Of a DNA stretch of 64,000 nt, positions 49,859 to 58,265 are shown piece after piece. A program made the translations under genes and the position numbers. Each line of letters opens with the position of its first letter. The stretch's first letter is position 1. The DNA comes from Mycobacterium sp. ACS4331 (GTDB lineage Bacteria; Actinomycetota; Actinomycetes; Mycobacteriales; Mycobacteriaceae), in assembly GCF_001667265.1 (NCBI RefSeq), contig NZ_LZHW01000075.1:22487-86486 (forward strand). The letters run 5' to 3'. The notes below the pieces were generated by a model. The model was not told the DNA's origin. It worked only from the letters and a program-made list of their open reading frames with translations, and made no database searches.

Positions 49859-51004
49859 GTGAACGAAGTGGCGATCATCGGCGTCGGGTTGCATCCCTTC
49901 GGTCGGTTCGAGGGCAAGACCGCGATGCAGATGGGCGTCGACGCCATCCTCGCCGCGGTCGCGGATGCGGGCATCGAATGGAGTGACGTCCAGGCGGCCA
50001 CCGGCGGCAGTTGGACAGTCGCCAACCCGGACGCCATCGTCGGCATGGTCGGCCTGACCGGCATCCCCTTCACCAATGTGTTCAACGCGTGCGCCACGGC
50101 CGCCAGCGCCGCCAAGGCGTGCGCCGACGGCATCCGCCTCGGCGACTACGACATCGGGATCGCGGTCGGCCTCGACAAGCACCCCAAGGGCGCGTTCACC
50201 GAGGACCCGGCGCTGGTCGGGATGCCCCGCTGGTACGCCCAGAACGGGCAGTACCTCACCACGCAGTTCTTCGGGATGAAGGCCAACCGTTACCTGCACG
50301 ACCACGGGATCTCGCAGGCCACCCTGGCGAAGGTGGCCAACAAGAACTTCCGCAACGGCGTGCTGAACCCGAACGCGTTCCGGCGCAAGGAGATATCAGA
50401 AGCCGACATCCTCGCGTCGCCCATGCTCAACTACCCGCTGACGCAGTACATGTTCTGCGCACCCGACGAGGGCGCGGCCGCGGTGGTGATGTGCCGCGCC
50501 GACATCGCCCACCGCTACACCGACAAGCCCATCTACCTCAAGGCTGTGGAGGTCCGCACCCGCAGCTACGGCGCCTACGAGGTCAACACCACCTTCGCGC
50601 CCGTCGAGGAGGACGTGGCCCCGACGGTGTACGCGGCGCGGGCGGCGTTCGAGAGGGCCGGAGTGAGCCCGGAGGACGTCGATGTCATCCAGTTGCAGGA
50701 CACCGACGCGGGTGCCGAGATCATCCACATGGCCGAGTGCGGCTTCTGCGCCGACGGCGACCAGGAGAAGCTGCTGGCCGATGGGGCCACCGAGATCGGC
50801 GGTTCGATGCCGATCAACACCGACGGCGGACTGATCGCCAACGGGGAGCCCATCGGCGCGTCCGGGCTTCGGCAGATCCACGAGATCGTCCAGCAGCTGC
50901 GTGGCCAGGCCGGCGACCGTCAGGTGCCCGGCTCCCCCAAGGTCGGATTCACCCAGCTCTACGGTGCGCCGGGCACGGCCGCCGCGACCGTCCTGACCCT
51001 CTGA
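49859..51004 (+). CDS. SCP-x-type thiolase/lipid-transfer protein
   Basis: The 381-residue thiolase-fold protein has VAIIGVGLHPFGRFEGKT at the N-terminus and the nucleophile Cys in FNACATAASAAKA. The usual His of the HDAF motif is replaced (VIQLQDTDAGAEII), and the second Cys/His loop reads GFTQLYGAPGTAA without cysteine. This is the lipid-transfer-protein branch that includes Ltp2 aldolases of sterol side-chain catabolism, so carbon-carbon cleavage other than thiolysis is possible. No DUF35 partner gene is seen. Start: GTG at 49859 with GAAGGGG upstream. First gene of a four-gene operon. Confidence 0.85.
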   Translation: MNEVAIIGVGLHPFGRFEGKTAMQMGVDAILAAVADAGIEWSDVQAATGGSWTVANPDAIVGMVGLTGIPFTNVFNACATAASAAKACADGIRLGDYDIGIAVGLDKHPKGAFTEDPALVGMPRWYAQNGQYLTTQFFGMKANRYLHDHGISQATLAKVANKNFRNGVLNPNAFRRKEISEADILASPMLNYPLTQYMFCAPDEGAAAVVMCRADIAHRYTDKPIYLKAVEVRTRSYGAYEVNTTFAPVEEDVAPTVYAARAAFERAGVSPEDVDVIQLQDTDAGAEIIHMAECGFCADGDQEKLLADGATEIGGSMPINTDGGLIANGEPIGASGLRQIHEIVQQLRGQAGDRQVPGSPKVGFTQLYGAPGTAAATVLTL

Positions 51005-51088
51005 CGCCCAAACGAACAAACCGGCGAGAAAGTGCGAGTAGATCCCACCATTTCGTCGATCTCGGCCTCCTGAGAAAGGCAGACTCCG

Positions 51089-52327
51089 ATGACCCAGAAG
51101 TTCCGCGACGCACCGATCTTCGATGCCGACCAGCACATGTACGAGACCGCGGATGCTCTGACCAAGTTCCTGCCCGAGCGGTACCGCCACGCGGTGCAGT
51201 ACGCCCAGATCGGCAGGCAGACCCGGGTGGTGATCAACAACCGGGTCACCGACTTCATCCCGAACCCCACCTTCGAGCGGGTCGCCGCACCGGGCGCGCA
51301 TGAGAAGTTCTTCGCCGGCGAGAACACCGAGGGCCTGACGCTGCGGGAGATGCAGGGCAAGGCCATCGAGGCGCCCGCGGCCACCCGCAATCCCGAAGAC
51401 CGGATCGCAGAGCTCGACCGCCAGGGTGTCGTCGAAGCGCTCAACTACCCCACCCTGGGCTCGCTGGTCGAGCACTCCAGCGCCGACGATCCACAACTGA
51501 CACTGGCGATCGTGCACGCGCTCAACCAGTGGATCCTCGAACACTGGAGCTTCAACTACGCCGACCGGGTGTTCTCCACGCCGATCATCAACCTCTCCGA
51601 GGTCGACGCAGCCCAGCGCGAACTCGACTACGTCCTCGACAACGGCGCCCGAGTCGCGCTCATCAAGCCCGGCCCAGTCAACGGCCTGCACGGCTGGCGC
51701 TCACCGGCCCTGCCGGAGTTCGACCCGTTCTGGCGCGACGTCGAGGCCGCGGGCCTGCCGATCGTGCTGCACGCCAGCTATCCGCCGCTGGATGAGTACG
51801 TCAACAAGTGGGAACCGGCACACACGCAGAACTTCATGACGCAGAGCGCATTCCGCTGGATGGTGCTGGGTCACCGGGAGATCTCGGACATGATCACCGC
51901 CTTGATCTGCCACGGGACCCTGACCCGGTTCCCGAAACTGCGGATCGCCAGCGTCGAGAACGGCAGCTCGTGGATCTTCCCGCTGTTCAACGACTTCGAG
52001 GACCTGCAGAAGAAGATGCCGCAGAACTTCCCCGAGCATCCGCACGACGTCTTCCGCCGCAACATCTGGGTCAGCCCCTTCTGGGAGGGCTGCGTTGCCG
52101 ACGTCGTCAACACCGTCGGCTGGGACAAGGTGCTGTTCGGTTCGGACTATCCGCATCCCGAGGGCCTCGCGGAACCCAAGGGTTTCTGGAAGTACGCCGA
52201 GGGCATGGACACCCGCCGCACCTATGACTTCATGGGTGACAACGCCCGCCGGTTCATGGGCCTGCCCATCGCCAACCCCGACCCGGACGCCGTCCACCCG
52301 CCCCAACTCGTCGCACCGGGAACATGA
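51089..52327 (+). CDS. Amidohydrolase-2 family protein (second of four)
   Basis: The 412-residue TIM-barrel protein has PIFDADQHMYETADAL at the N-terminus (DxH plus Glu), IVLHASYPPLDEYVNKW, ICHGTLTRFPKLRIASVENG and the C-terminal LFGSDYPHPEGL. The set of His, His, Glu/His and Asp positions suggests one metal ion. It lies between the thiolase and an ALDH, whose ATG starts one base after its stop. Possible reactions are hydrolysis or retro-Claisen/decarboxylation of a cyclic keto acid. Confidence 0.85.
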   Translation: MTQKFRDAPIFDADQHMYETADALTKFLPERYRHAVQYAQIGRQTRVVINNRVTDFIPNPTFERVAAPGAHEKFFAGENTEGLTLREMQGKAIEAPAATRNPEDRIAELDRQGVVEALNYPTLGSLVEHSSADDPQLTLAIVHALNQWILEHWSFNYADRVFSTPIINLSEVDAAQRELDYVLDNGARVALIKPGPVNGLHGWRSPALPEFDPFWRDVEAAGLPIVLHASYPPLDEYVNKWEPAHTQNFMTQSAFRWMVLGHREISDMITALICHGTLTRFPKLRIASVENGSSWIFPLFNDFEDLQKKMPQNFPEHPHDVFRRNIWVSPFWEGCVADVVNTVGWDKVLFGSDYPHPEGLAEPKGFWKYAEGMDTRRTYDFMGDNARRFMGLPIANPDPDAVHPPQLVAPGT

Positions 52328-52328
52328 C

Positions 52329-53813
52329 ATGACCCAAACCGCCAGTGACACCGGGATTCTCGCCGGTGAGCAGCGCATGTTCATCGACGGCGAACTGCGG
52401 CACACCGACTCCGGTGCCCTGTTCGACGTCGAGCATCCCGGCACCGGGCAGGTCGTCGGACAGGCCGCCGACGGCACCGTCGCCGATATGGACCGGGCGA
52501 TCGCGGCGGCCCGCCGAGCCTTCGACGAGACCGAGTGGTCTCGCGACGTCGGGTTCCGCCACCACTGCCTGTCGCAGTTGCACGCGGCCCTCGAACGCAA
52601 CAAGGAACGCCTTCGGCGCATCGTCGTCACCGAGGTCGGCTGCCCCATCAGCGTCACCGGCAGCCAGATCGAGGACCCGATAGAAGAGGTCAAGCACTGG
52701 GCCGACTACGGCCGAGACTTCGAGTATCTCGTCGACACCGGTGTCCACAAGGCGCCCATGGGCACCGCGCGGCGCACCATCGCCTACGACCCCGTCGGAG
52801 TGGTGGGGGCGATCACGCCGTGGAATGTGCCGTTCTACCTCAACATCGCCGAGACCGTGCCCGCGCTCATGGCGGGCAACACGGTCGTGCTCAAGCCCGG
52901 CCAGCTGACCCCGTGGTCGGGCAGCGAGTACGGGCGCATCGTCGCCGAGGAGACCGACATCCCCGCCGGTGTCCTCAACATCGTCACCTCCAACGCCAAC
53001 GAGGTCGGTGCCGCCCTCTCCGCGGACCCGCGGGTCGACATGATCACCTTCACCGGATCCACGGCGACCGGGCGCGCCATCTTGGCCGCCGCGGCACCCA
53101 CCGTCAAGCGCACCATGATGGAACTCGGTGGAAAATCCGCCCACGTCGTGCTCGATGACGCGAAGTTCGAGAAGTGCCTGCCGATGGCGGCCATGGTCGC
53201 CTGCGTCATGTCGGGGCAGGCCTGCATCATGGCCAGCCGAATCCTGTTGCCCCGCAGCCGCTACGACGAGGGTGTCGAAATCCTGAAGTCCGCCATGGAG
53301 GCCACCTCGGTGGGCGATCCGTGGGATCCCAGCGTCCTGCAGGGCCCGCAGATCAGCCAGACCCAGCGGCAGAAGGTGCTCGGCCTGATCCGCAGCGGCA
53401 TCGACTCCGGGGCACGTCTGATCACCGGCGGCGGCATCCCCGAACACCTGCCGGTCGGGTACTTCACCCAGCCCACGCTGCTGGCCGACGTCGACCCGAA
53501 CTCGCAGATCGCGCAGGAGGAGATCTTCGGACCCGTGCTCACCGTCATCCCCTACGACACCGAGGACGAGGCTGTGGCGATCGCCAACAACTCGATCTAC
53601 GGGCTCTCCGGCGAGGTCACCGGGGTTGACACTCAGCGTGCATTTCGTATCGCTCAACGACTGCGCACCGGTAACGTCACAGTCAATGGTCGAAGCCACT
53701 TCGGCATCACCAGTCCGTTCGGCGGCACCAAGCAGAGCGGCCTGGGCCGCCGCAACGGCGACGAGGGCTTCAAGGAGTACCTCGAGATCAAGACCATCGG
53801 ACATCCGGGCTGA
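52329..53813 (+). CDS. Aldehyde dehydrogenase (NAD-dependent)
   Basis: The 494-residue classical ALDH has GVVGAITPWNVPFYLNIAE, ITFTGSTATGRAILAAA, general base MELGGKSAH and catalytic Cys in VMSGQACIMASR, then EEIFGPVLTVIPY and a C-terminal SPFGGTKQSGLGR. One base separates it from the amidohydrolase stop, so both are co-translated. It would oxidise an aldehyde formed by thiolase- or amidohydrolase-type cleavage. Confidence 0.93.
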   Translation: MTQTASDTGILAGEQRMFIDGELRHTDSGALFDVEHPGTGQVVGQAADGTVADMDRAIAAARRAFDETEWSRDVGFRHHCLSQLHAALERNKERLRRIVVTEVGCPISVTGSQIEDPIEEVKHWADYGRDFEYLVDTGVHKAPMGTARRTIAYDPVGVVGAITPWNVPFYLNIAETVPALMAGNTVVLKPGQLTPWSGSEYGRIVAEETDIPAGVLNIVTSNANEVGAALSADPRVDMITFTGSTATGRAILAAAAPTVKRTMMELGGKSAHVVLDDAKFEKCLPMAAMVACVMSGQACIMASRILLPRSRYDEGVEILKSAMEATSVGDPWDPSVLQGPQISQTQRQKVLGLIRSGIDSGARLITGGGIPEHLPVGYFTQPTLLADVDPNSQIAQEEIFGPVLTVIPYDTEDEAVAIANNSIYGLSGEVTGVDTQRAFRIAQRLRTGNVTVNGRSHFGITSPFGGTKQSGLGRRNGDEGFKEYLEIKTIGHPG

Positions 53814-53849
53814 CCGGTTCGCTCCGACGAAACCGACGAGAGGGTTGTT

Positions 53850-55073
53850 GTGCTCAAGCCGATGCAAGGTGTGCGGGTTCTCGAGGTCGCACAGTTCACG
53901 TTCGTCCCCGCGGCGGGAGCGATCCTCGCCGACTGGGGCGCCGATGTCATCAAGGTCGAGCACCCCGTCCGCGGCGACACCCAGCGCGGTTTCATCAACA
54001 TGGGCGGCTTCCAACTCGACCCGCAGCGCCACCCGCTCATCGAGCACCCCAACCGCGGCAAGCGCAGCGTCGGCATCGACGTCTCCACCCCCGGTGGTCA
54101 GGAGGTGCTCTACGAGATCGCCAAGACCGCGGATGTCTTCCTGACCAACTACATGCCCGCGCAACGGCAGAAGAACAAGTTCGACGTGGAGCACATCCGC
54201 GCCGTCAACCCGAACATCATCTATGCCCGCGGCAGCGCCTACGGTGACAAGGGGCCCGAGCGGGACACCGGCGGCTTCGACGGCACGGCCTTCTGGACCC
54301 GCAGCGGCGTCGGGCATGCGTTGACGCCGGAGGCGATCGGCGGTGCGCTGTCGCAGGGCATTCCGGCGTTCGGCGACTCGATCGGCGGCATGAACATCGC
54401 CGGCGGCATCTCGGCCGCGCTGTTCCACCGGGAGCGCACCGGGGAGACCGCCGAGATCGACGTGTCGCTGCTGTCCACCGCGTGGTGGGCCGCGGGCGCC
54501 AGCGTCACGCAGGGCATGGAGACCGGTGAGACCATGCGATCGCTGATGCCCGGCGATGTCGGTTCGGTGAACCCTTTCATGGCCAATTACATGACGTCCG
54601 ACGGCGGCACCATCAACCTGTGCATCGTGAGCCCCACGGGCTACATCCGGGACACCTTCGAGCATCTGGGCCTGCCCGAGCTGGCCGACGATCCTCGGTT
54701 CAGCGACGTCATGCCGCTGATCCAGAATGCCGAGGCGGCCAGCACGCTGATCGCCGAGGCCATCAGCAGCAGACCGTTCGAGTACTGGCGTCAGCATCTC
54801 AAGTCGATGCGCGGGCAGTGGGCGCCGTTCCAGAGCCTGGTTGACCTCGGCACCGACGAGCAGGCCATCGCCAACGACATGATCGTCGAGGTCGAGGCGG
54901 CCGACGGCGGCGAACCGTTCAAGGTGGTCCGCGGCCCGGTGCAGTTCAACCACGAACCGTTGGAGACGACGCGCGCGCCGCAGGCCTCGGAGCACACCGA
55001 ACTGGTGCTGATGGAGCTCGGCATCGACTGGGATCGCATCGCAGAGCTCAAGGAGGCCGGCGCGATCGCCTAG
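53850..55073 (+). CDS. CaiB/BaiF-family (class III) CoA transferase
   Basis: The 407-residue protein has VLEVAQFTFVPAAGAILADWG and ADVIKVEHPVRGD at the N-terminus, and the catalytic Asp near 143 in GGFDGTAFWTRSG. Members move CoA between carboxylic acids by interlocked dimers. GAGAGG precedes the GTG start by six bases. It is the last gene of the thiolase operon. It would load an acid intermediate with CoA from another CoA ester without ATP. Confidence 0.9.
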   Translation: MLKPMQGVRVLEVAQFTFVPAAGAILADWGADVIKVEHPVRGDTQRGFINMGGFQLDPQRHPLIEHPNRGKRSVGIDVSTPGGQEVLYEIAKTADVFLTNYMPAQRQKNKFDVEHIRAVNPNIIYARGSAYGDKGPERDTGGFDGTAFWTRSGVGHALTPEAIGGALSQGIPAFGDSIGGMNIAGGISAALFHRERTGETAEIDVSLLSTAWWAAGASVTQGMETGETMRSLMPGDVGSVNPFMANYMTSDGGTINLCIVSPTGYIRDTFEHLGLPELADDPRFSDVMPLIQNAEAASTLIAEAISSRPFEYWRQHLKSMRGQWAPFQSLVDLGTDEQAIANDMIVEVEAADGGEPFKVVRGPVQFNHEPLETTRAPQASEHTELVLMELGIDWDRIAELKEAGAIA

Positions 55074-55088
55074 TTGGCGTGCCGAGAT

Positions 55089-55133
55089 TGCAGTGAGGGT
55101 CGTCATCCGCAATCGATGACGACCCTCACTGCA
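55089..55133. terminator. 19-bp perfect hairpin between convergent operons
   Basis: Arms 55089-55107 and 55115-55133 (TGCAGTGAGGGTCGTCATC and its complement) with a seven-base loop and TTTT on the plus strand. It probably ends the thiolase operon and, from the other side, the acyl-CoA dehydrogenase operon. Confidence 0.75.
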
Positions 55134-55152
55134 TTTTCGACGCGCGACGCCC

Positions 55153-56352
55153 CTACGACACCCGGGCCTTCGGCGGCGAGTAGTTCGGCTTGCCGAGGCC
55201 CAGCACATGCTGGGCGATCATGTTGCGGAAGACCTCGAGCGTGCCACCGTAGATGCCGGCCAGCGGCGCGAACCGGTACAGATACTCCGAGGTTCCATGG
55301 TCGGCGGCCCCATCGGTCTCGATGGGCAACACAGATGCGGGCCCGGCGATGTCCATGAGGTCAGGGCCGATGTCGCGCATGGTCTGCGCCTGCGACACCC
55401 GTCCGAAGATGCTGGGCGTCGACAACGCGGCCTCCAGCCGTGCCGTGCTGCGCCCGAGTCGGTGGGCCACCGAGTCGTCGTCGATCCGGCGCCGGCCCGC
55501 GGCGTCGGGTGTCGTAGTGGTCGCGGCCACGGCATCGAGTGCGGCGGACATGAACCCCGCCTGGTGCGCCATGATCGCCACGTCCTGCAGCCCGTCCGGC
55601 GCCGACGCCACCGCACCGTGCTCGGTGTCCAACGGTCCACGCAGCACGGCCCATCCACCGTTGGCTTCGCCCAGCAGGTACTTGTCATCCACGCGGACAT
55701 CGCTGTAGTACACGATGTTCGTCCGGTCCCCGTCGACCGTACGGATGCCCTGGATCTCGATACCGGGCAGATCCAGGGGTACCAGGAACATGCTGAGGCT
55801 CTTGTGTTTCGGCGCCTCGGGGTCGGTGTTGGTGATCAGGAAGACGTACTGGCAGTTGTGGGCACCGGTGGTGAACATCTTGGCGCCATTGATAATCCAG
55901 CCAGATCCACCGACGTCACGCACGGCCCGCGTCTTGCAGGTCGCGATGTCGGATCCGCCCTCGGGTTCGGTGTAGCCGAGGCACATCCGGACGTGGCCGC
56001 TGAACACCTTGGGCATGACCTCTTCGACCAGTTCGGGGCGGCCGAATGCCAGCACGGACCGCGCCACCAGAGACGTCGTGCCCCAGGTGACCCAGGGCAC
56101 GTGGGCCCGACGCTTCTCGAGTTCCCAGATCCTGCGCCGGACACGGCTGAACCCGCCCTCGTCCTCGGACTTCCATTCCTTCTCGAGGTAGCCCGCCGCG
56201 CCGATCGCGAGGTGCACACCCTCATCGAAGTTGTCTCCGGTCTCGCGGTCGCGGCGGCGAACCTCGTCGGTCACGTGCTCGGCCAGGAAGCCGCGCACCT
56301 CCTCCAGGAAGGCCCGGTCCTCGGCGTTGAGCTCAACTCGTGTGAAATCCAT
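55153..56352 (-). CDS. Acyl-CoA dehydrogenase (larger subunit of a pair)
   Basis: The 399-residue flavoprotein has LGYTEPEGGSDIATCKT (FAD/substrate loop), INGAKMFTTGAH and the catalytic Glu region GIYGGTLEVFRNMIAQ. It follows a smaller acyl-CoA dehydrogenase by 14 bp. Such 400 plus 350 residue pairs form alpha2beta2 heterotetramers in actinobacterial steroid side-chain oxidation (ChsE-type). It is the last gene of the six-gene minus-strand operon that starts at 62060. Confidence 0.9.
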   Translation of the reverse strand: MDFTRVELNAEDRAFLEEVRGFLAEHVTDEVRRRDRETGDNFDEGVHLAIGAAGYLEKEWKSEDEGGFSRVRRRIWELEKRRAHVPWVTWGTTSLVARSVLAFGRPELVEEVMPKVFSGHVRMCLGYTEPEGGSDIATCKTRAVRDVGGSGWIINGAKMFTTGAHNCQYVFLITNTDPEAPKHKSLSMFLVPLDLPGIEIQGIRTVDGDRTNIVYYSDVRVDDKYLLGEANGGWAVLRGPLDTEHGAVASAPDGLQDVAIMAHQAGFMSAALDAVAATTTTPDAAGRRRIDDDSVAHRLGRSTARLEAALSTPSIFGRVSQAQTMRDIGPDLMDIAGPASVLPIETDGAADHGTSEYLYRFAPLAGIYGGTLEVFRNMIAQHVLGLGKPNYSPPKARVS

Positions 56353-56366
56353 TGTCTTGTCTGTCC

Positions 56367-57410
56367 TTACGCCGACTGGGATTCGCGTTCTGCGACGATC
56401 CGGCCGATCTGTTTGGCGGTGTCCGCGGGGTCACCGCCGGCCAACGCCCAACCGCGCGCCCGCACCAGGTACGCCGTCGAGGCGGCCTCAGTCGACACGC
56501 CGAGACCACCCTGGATGTGGACGGCCATGGTCGCGGCCTTGGGCGCCTCCTCGGCCATGAAGACGAAGGCCGAGCCCGGAAGTTCGGGACGCTCGGCGGG
56601 TTCGTTGTCGAGGAACCACGCGGCGCGATGTGCGAGGTTGCGGCCGCCCTGGACCACGATCGCCATGTTGGCCAGCGGATGCGAGATGGCCTGCAGCGTG
56701 GAGATCGGAACACCCAGTGTGTAGCGGGATTTGGCGAACTCGGCGGCGATCGTCATGGTCTGCTCGACGAGGCCGGTCAGCGCCGCGGCGGTCAGCACTC
56801 GCCATTCATCCAGTGCCCGGGCATGTTCGGCGACGGCTTCGGGCCCCGACCCCAGGACCGTGCGCTGGTCGGCGGTGGCCGGATCCACCCATGCCATCGG
56901 CAGACGGCCGAGGTTGGCCACCCGCTCGGGACGCGCGTCATAGCTCAGGGCCACGACGTCGTCACCGTCACGGACGATGATGCGGTCGGCCACCGCACCC
57001 GAGGCGACCAGTCGCCTGCCGGGCGTCGCCTCGACGCGGGAGTCGAAGCCGAGGAGTTGGGTGCCCTCGACGGCCTCTGGGTCGACGCCGCCGAGACGTG
57101 CCCACAGTCGGGCCGCACACACGTGGTCGATCCACGGCACGGGCGCGACGGCCCGGCCCACTTCCTCGGCCACCAGGGTCAGGTCCACCAGAGTCGCGCC
57201 GTCGCCGCCGACGGACTCGTCGAGAGCCATGGTGCTGGCACCCATCGCGCACATGCGTTCCCAGAGGCTCTTGTCGTAACCGGACTCCTCGGCCGCCCAC
57301 ACGACCTCGATCGAACAGTGCGTGTCGAAGAACTGCCGGTACGCGGCCTGCAGGTCCTTGTGATCCTCACTGAGGCTGTAGTCCAGCCTGCGCAATTCGT
57401 AACGGTCCAT
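56367..57410 (-). CDS. Acyl-CoA dehydrogenase (smaller subunit of a pair)
   Basis: The 347-residue protein has LSEDHKDLQAAYRQFFDTH at the N-terminus, RYTLGVPISTLQAISHPLANM and IQGGLGVSTEAASTAYLVRAR, but it lacks the catalytic Glu block seen in the partner gene. A GTG at 57419 that overlaps the upstream stop (GTGA) is an alternative start; the ATG at 57410 has AGGAG eleven bases upstream. It is probably the FAD-binding, non-catalytic half of a heteromeric enzyme. Confidence 0.87.
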   Translation of the reverse strand: MDRYELRRLDYSLSEDHKDLQAAYRQFFDTHCSIEVVWAAEESGYDKSLWERMCAMGASTMALDESVGGDGATLVDLTLVAEEVGRAVAPVPWIDHVCAARLWARLGGVDPEAVEGTQLLGFDSRVEATPGRRLVASGAVADRIIVRDGDDVVALSYDARPERVANLGRLPMAWVDPATADQRTVLGSGPEAVAEHARALDEWRVLTAAALTGLVEQTMTIAAEFAKSRYTLGVPISTLQAISHPLANMAIVVQGGRNLAHRAAWFLDNEPAERPELPGSAFVFMAEEAPKAATMAVHIQGGLGVSTEAASTAYLVRARGWALAGGDPADTAKQIGRIVAERESQSA

Positions 57411-57415
57411 GCGGC

Positions 57416-58264
57416 TCACTGCTCCTGGCTCTCGAAGAAGAACTGCTCGGCATTGCGGTAGAGGTAGTTGTCCAGCACCTCGGGTGGCAGGTCGAGGGCT
57501 TTGGCTTCGGGGACCACGCGGTGCTGCCGCAGCACGGGCCAGTCGGAGGCGAAGATGACCTTGCCGGCGCCGCGTGTGCGCATGAAGTGCAGCAGTTCCT
57601 CCGGTAGTCGCTTGGGCGACCAGGCTGAGGTCATCAGACGCAGGTTCTGATACTTGATCAGCATCCGGATCGCGACGTCCCACCACGGATCCGCGCCGTG
57701 GATCATGCACAGCTTGAGTTCCGGGAAACGCACGCAGACGCGGTCGAGGTGGATGGGGTTCTGCACCTCACCCGGGATGGGCGGTCCGGGGATACCGGTG
57801 TTGACGCACAGGGGAAGCCCCAATTCGGCGCACTTGGCGTAGAGCGGGTAGTACACCGCGTCACTCGGTGGATACTGACCGTCGCCCCAGAAGCTGGGCC
57901 CGACAACGGCGTAGGACACCGGCAGGTCCGCGGCGATCGCGGCGAGCTCCCGCAGCGATGCGACCGGGCGCAACAGGTTGACCCCACCCATGGCCAGGGT
58001 GAAGCGGTCGGGTTTGGCCTCGACGAACTTGCGGGCGGTGACCGACGGCTTGGCCAGGTTGTCCATCAGGATCGCGCGGCTCACGCCGTGCTGGTCCATC
58101 TCGTCGATCAGCTCGGAGAGATCGACGGGATCGAACATCGACTTCGGCCCCTTGAAGTAGTCGTCGCGGACCTTCGTCATGAACTGTGGTTGCACCTCGG
58201 TCTCGCCGAAATGCACATTGACCAGACAGTCGATGACCCGTCCACCCGGTTCGGCCTGCGTCAT
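57416..58264 (-). CDS. Amidohydrolase-2 family protein (third of four, short)
   Basis: The 282-residue protein is shorter than its paralogues. It has VIDCLVNVHFGETEVQ at the N-terminus, ILMDNLAKPSVTARK, MIHGADPWWDVAIRML and FASDWPVLRQHRVV near the end. The metal-type positions are partly retained (NVH, H in MIHG, D in SDWP). The ATG at 58264 begins one base after the stop of the upstream ligase, with GAGGGG upstream. Context suggests action on a CoA-linked or free acid made by this operon. Confidence 0.83.
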   Translation of the reverse strand: MTQAEPGGRVIDCLVNVHFGETEVQPQFMTKVRDDYFKGPKSMFDPVDLSELIDEMDQHGVSRAILMDNLAKPSVTARKFVEAKPDRFTLAMGGVNLLRPVASLRELAAIAADLPVSYAVVGPSFWGDGQYPPSDAVYYPLYAKCAELGLPLCVNTGIPGPPIPGEVQNPIHLDRVCVRFPELKLCMIHGADPWWDVAIRMLIKYQNLRLMTSAWSPKRLPEELLHFMRTRGAGKVIFASDWPVLRQHRVVPEAKALDLPPEVLDNYLYRNAEQFFFESQEQ

Positions 58265-58265
58265 C

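Noticed and set aside
52254..55208. A 984-codon open frame on the minus strand opposite the ALDH and CoA transferase genes
   Set aside because: It is antisense to two well-conserved genes with clear motifs and ribosome sites. Its translation is Arg/Gly/Asp-rich without domain motifs, which is the usual result of GC-rich codon positions.
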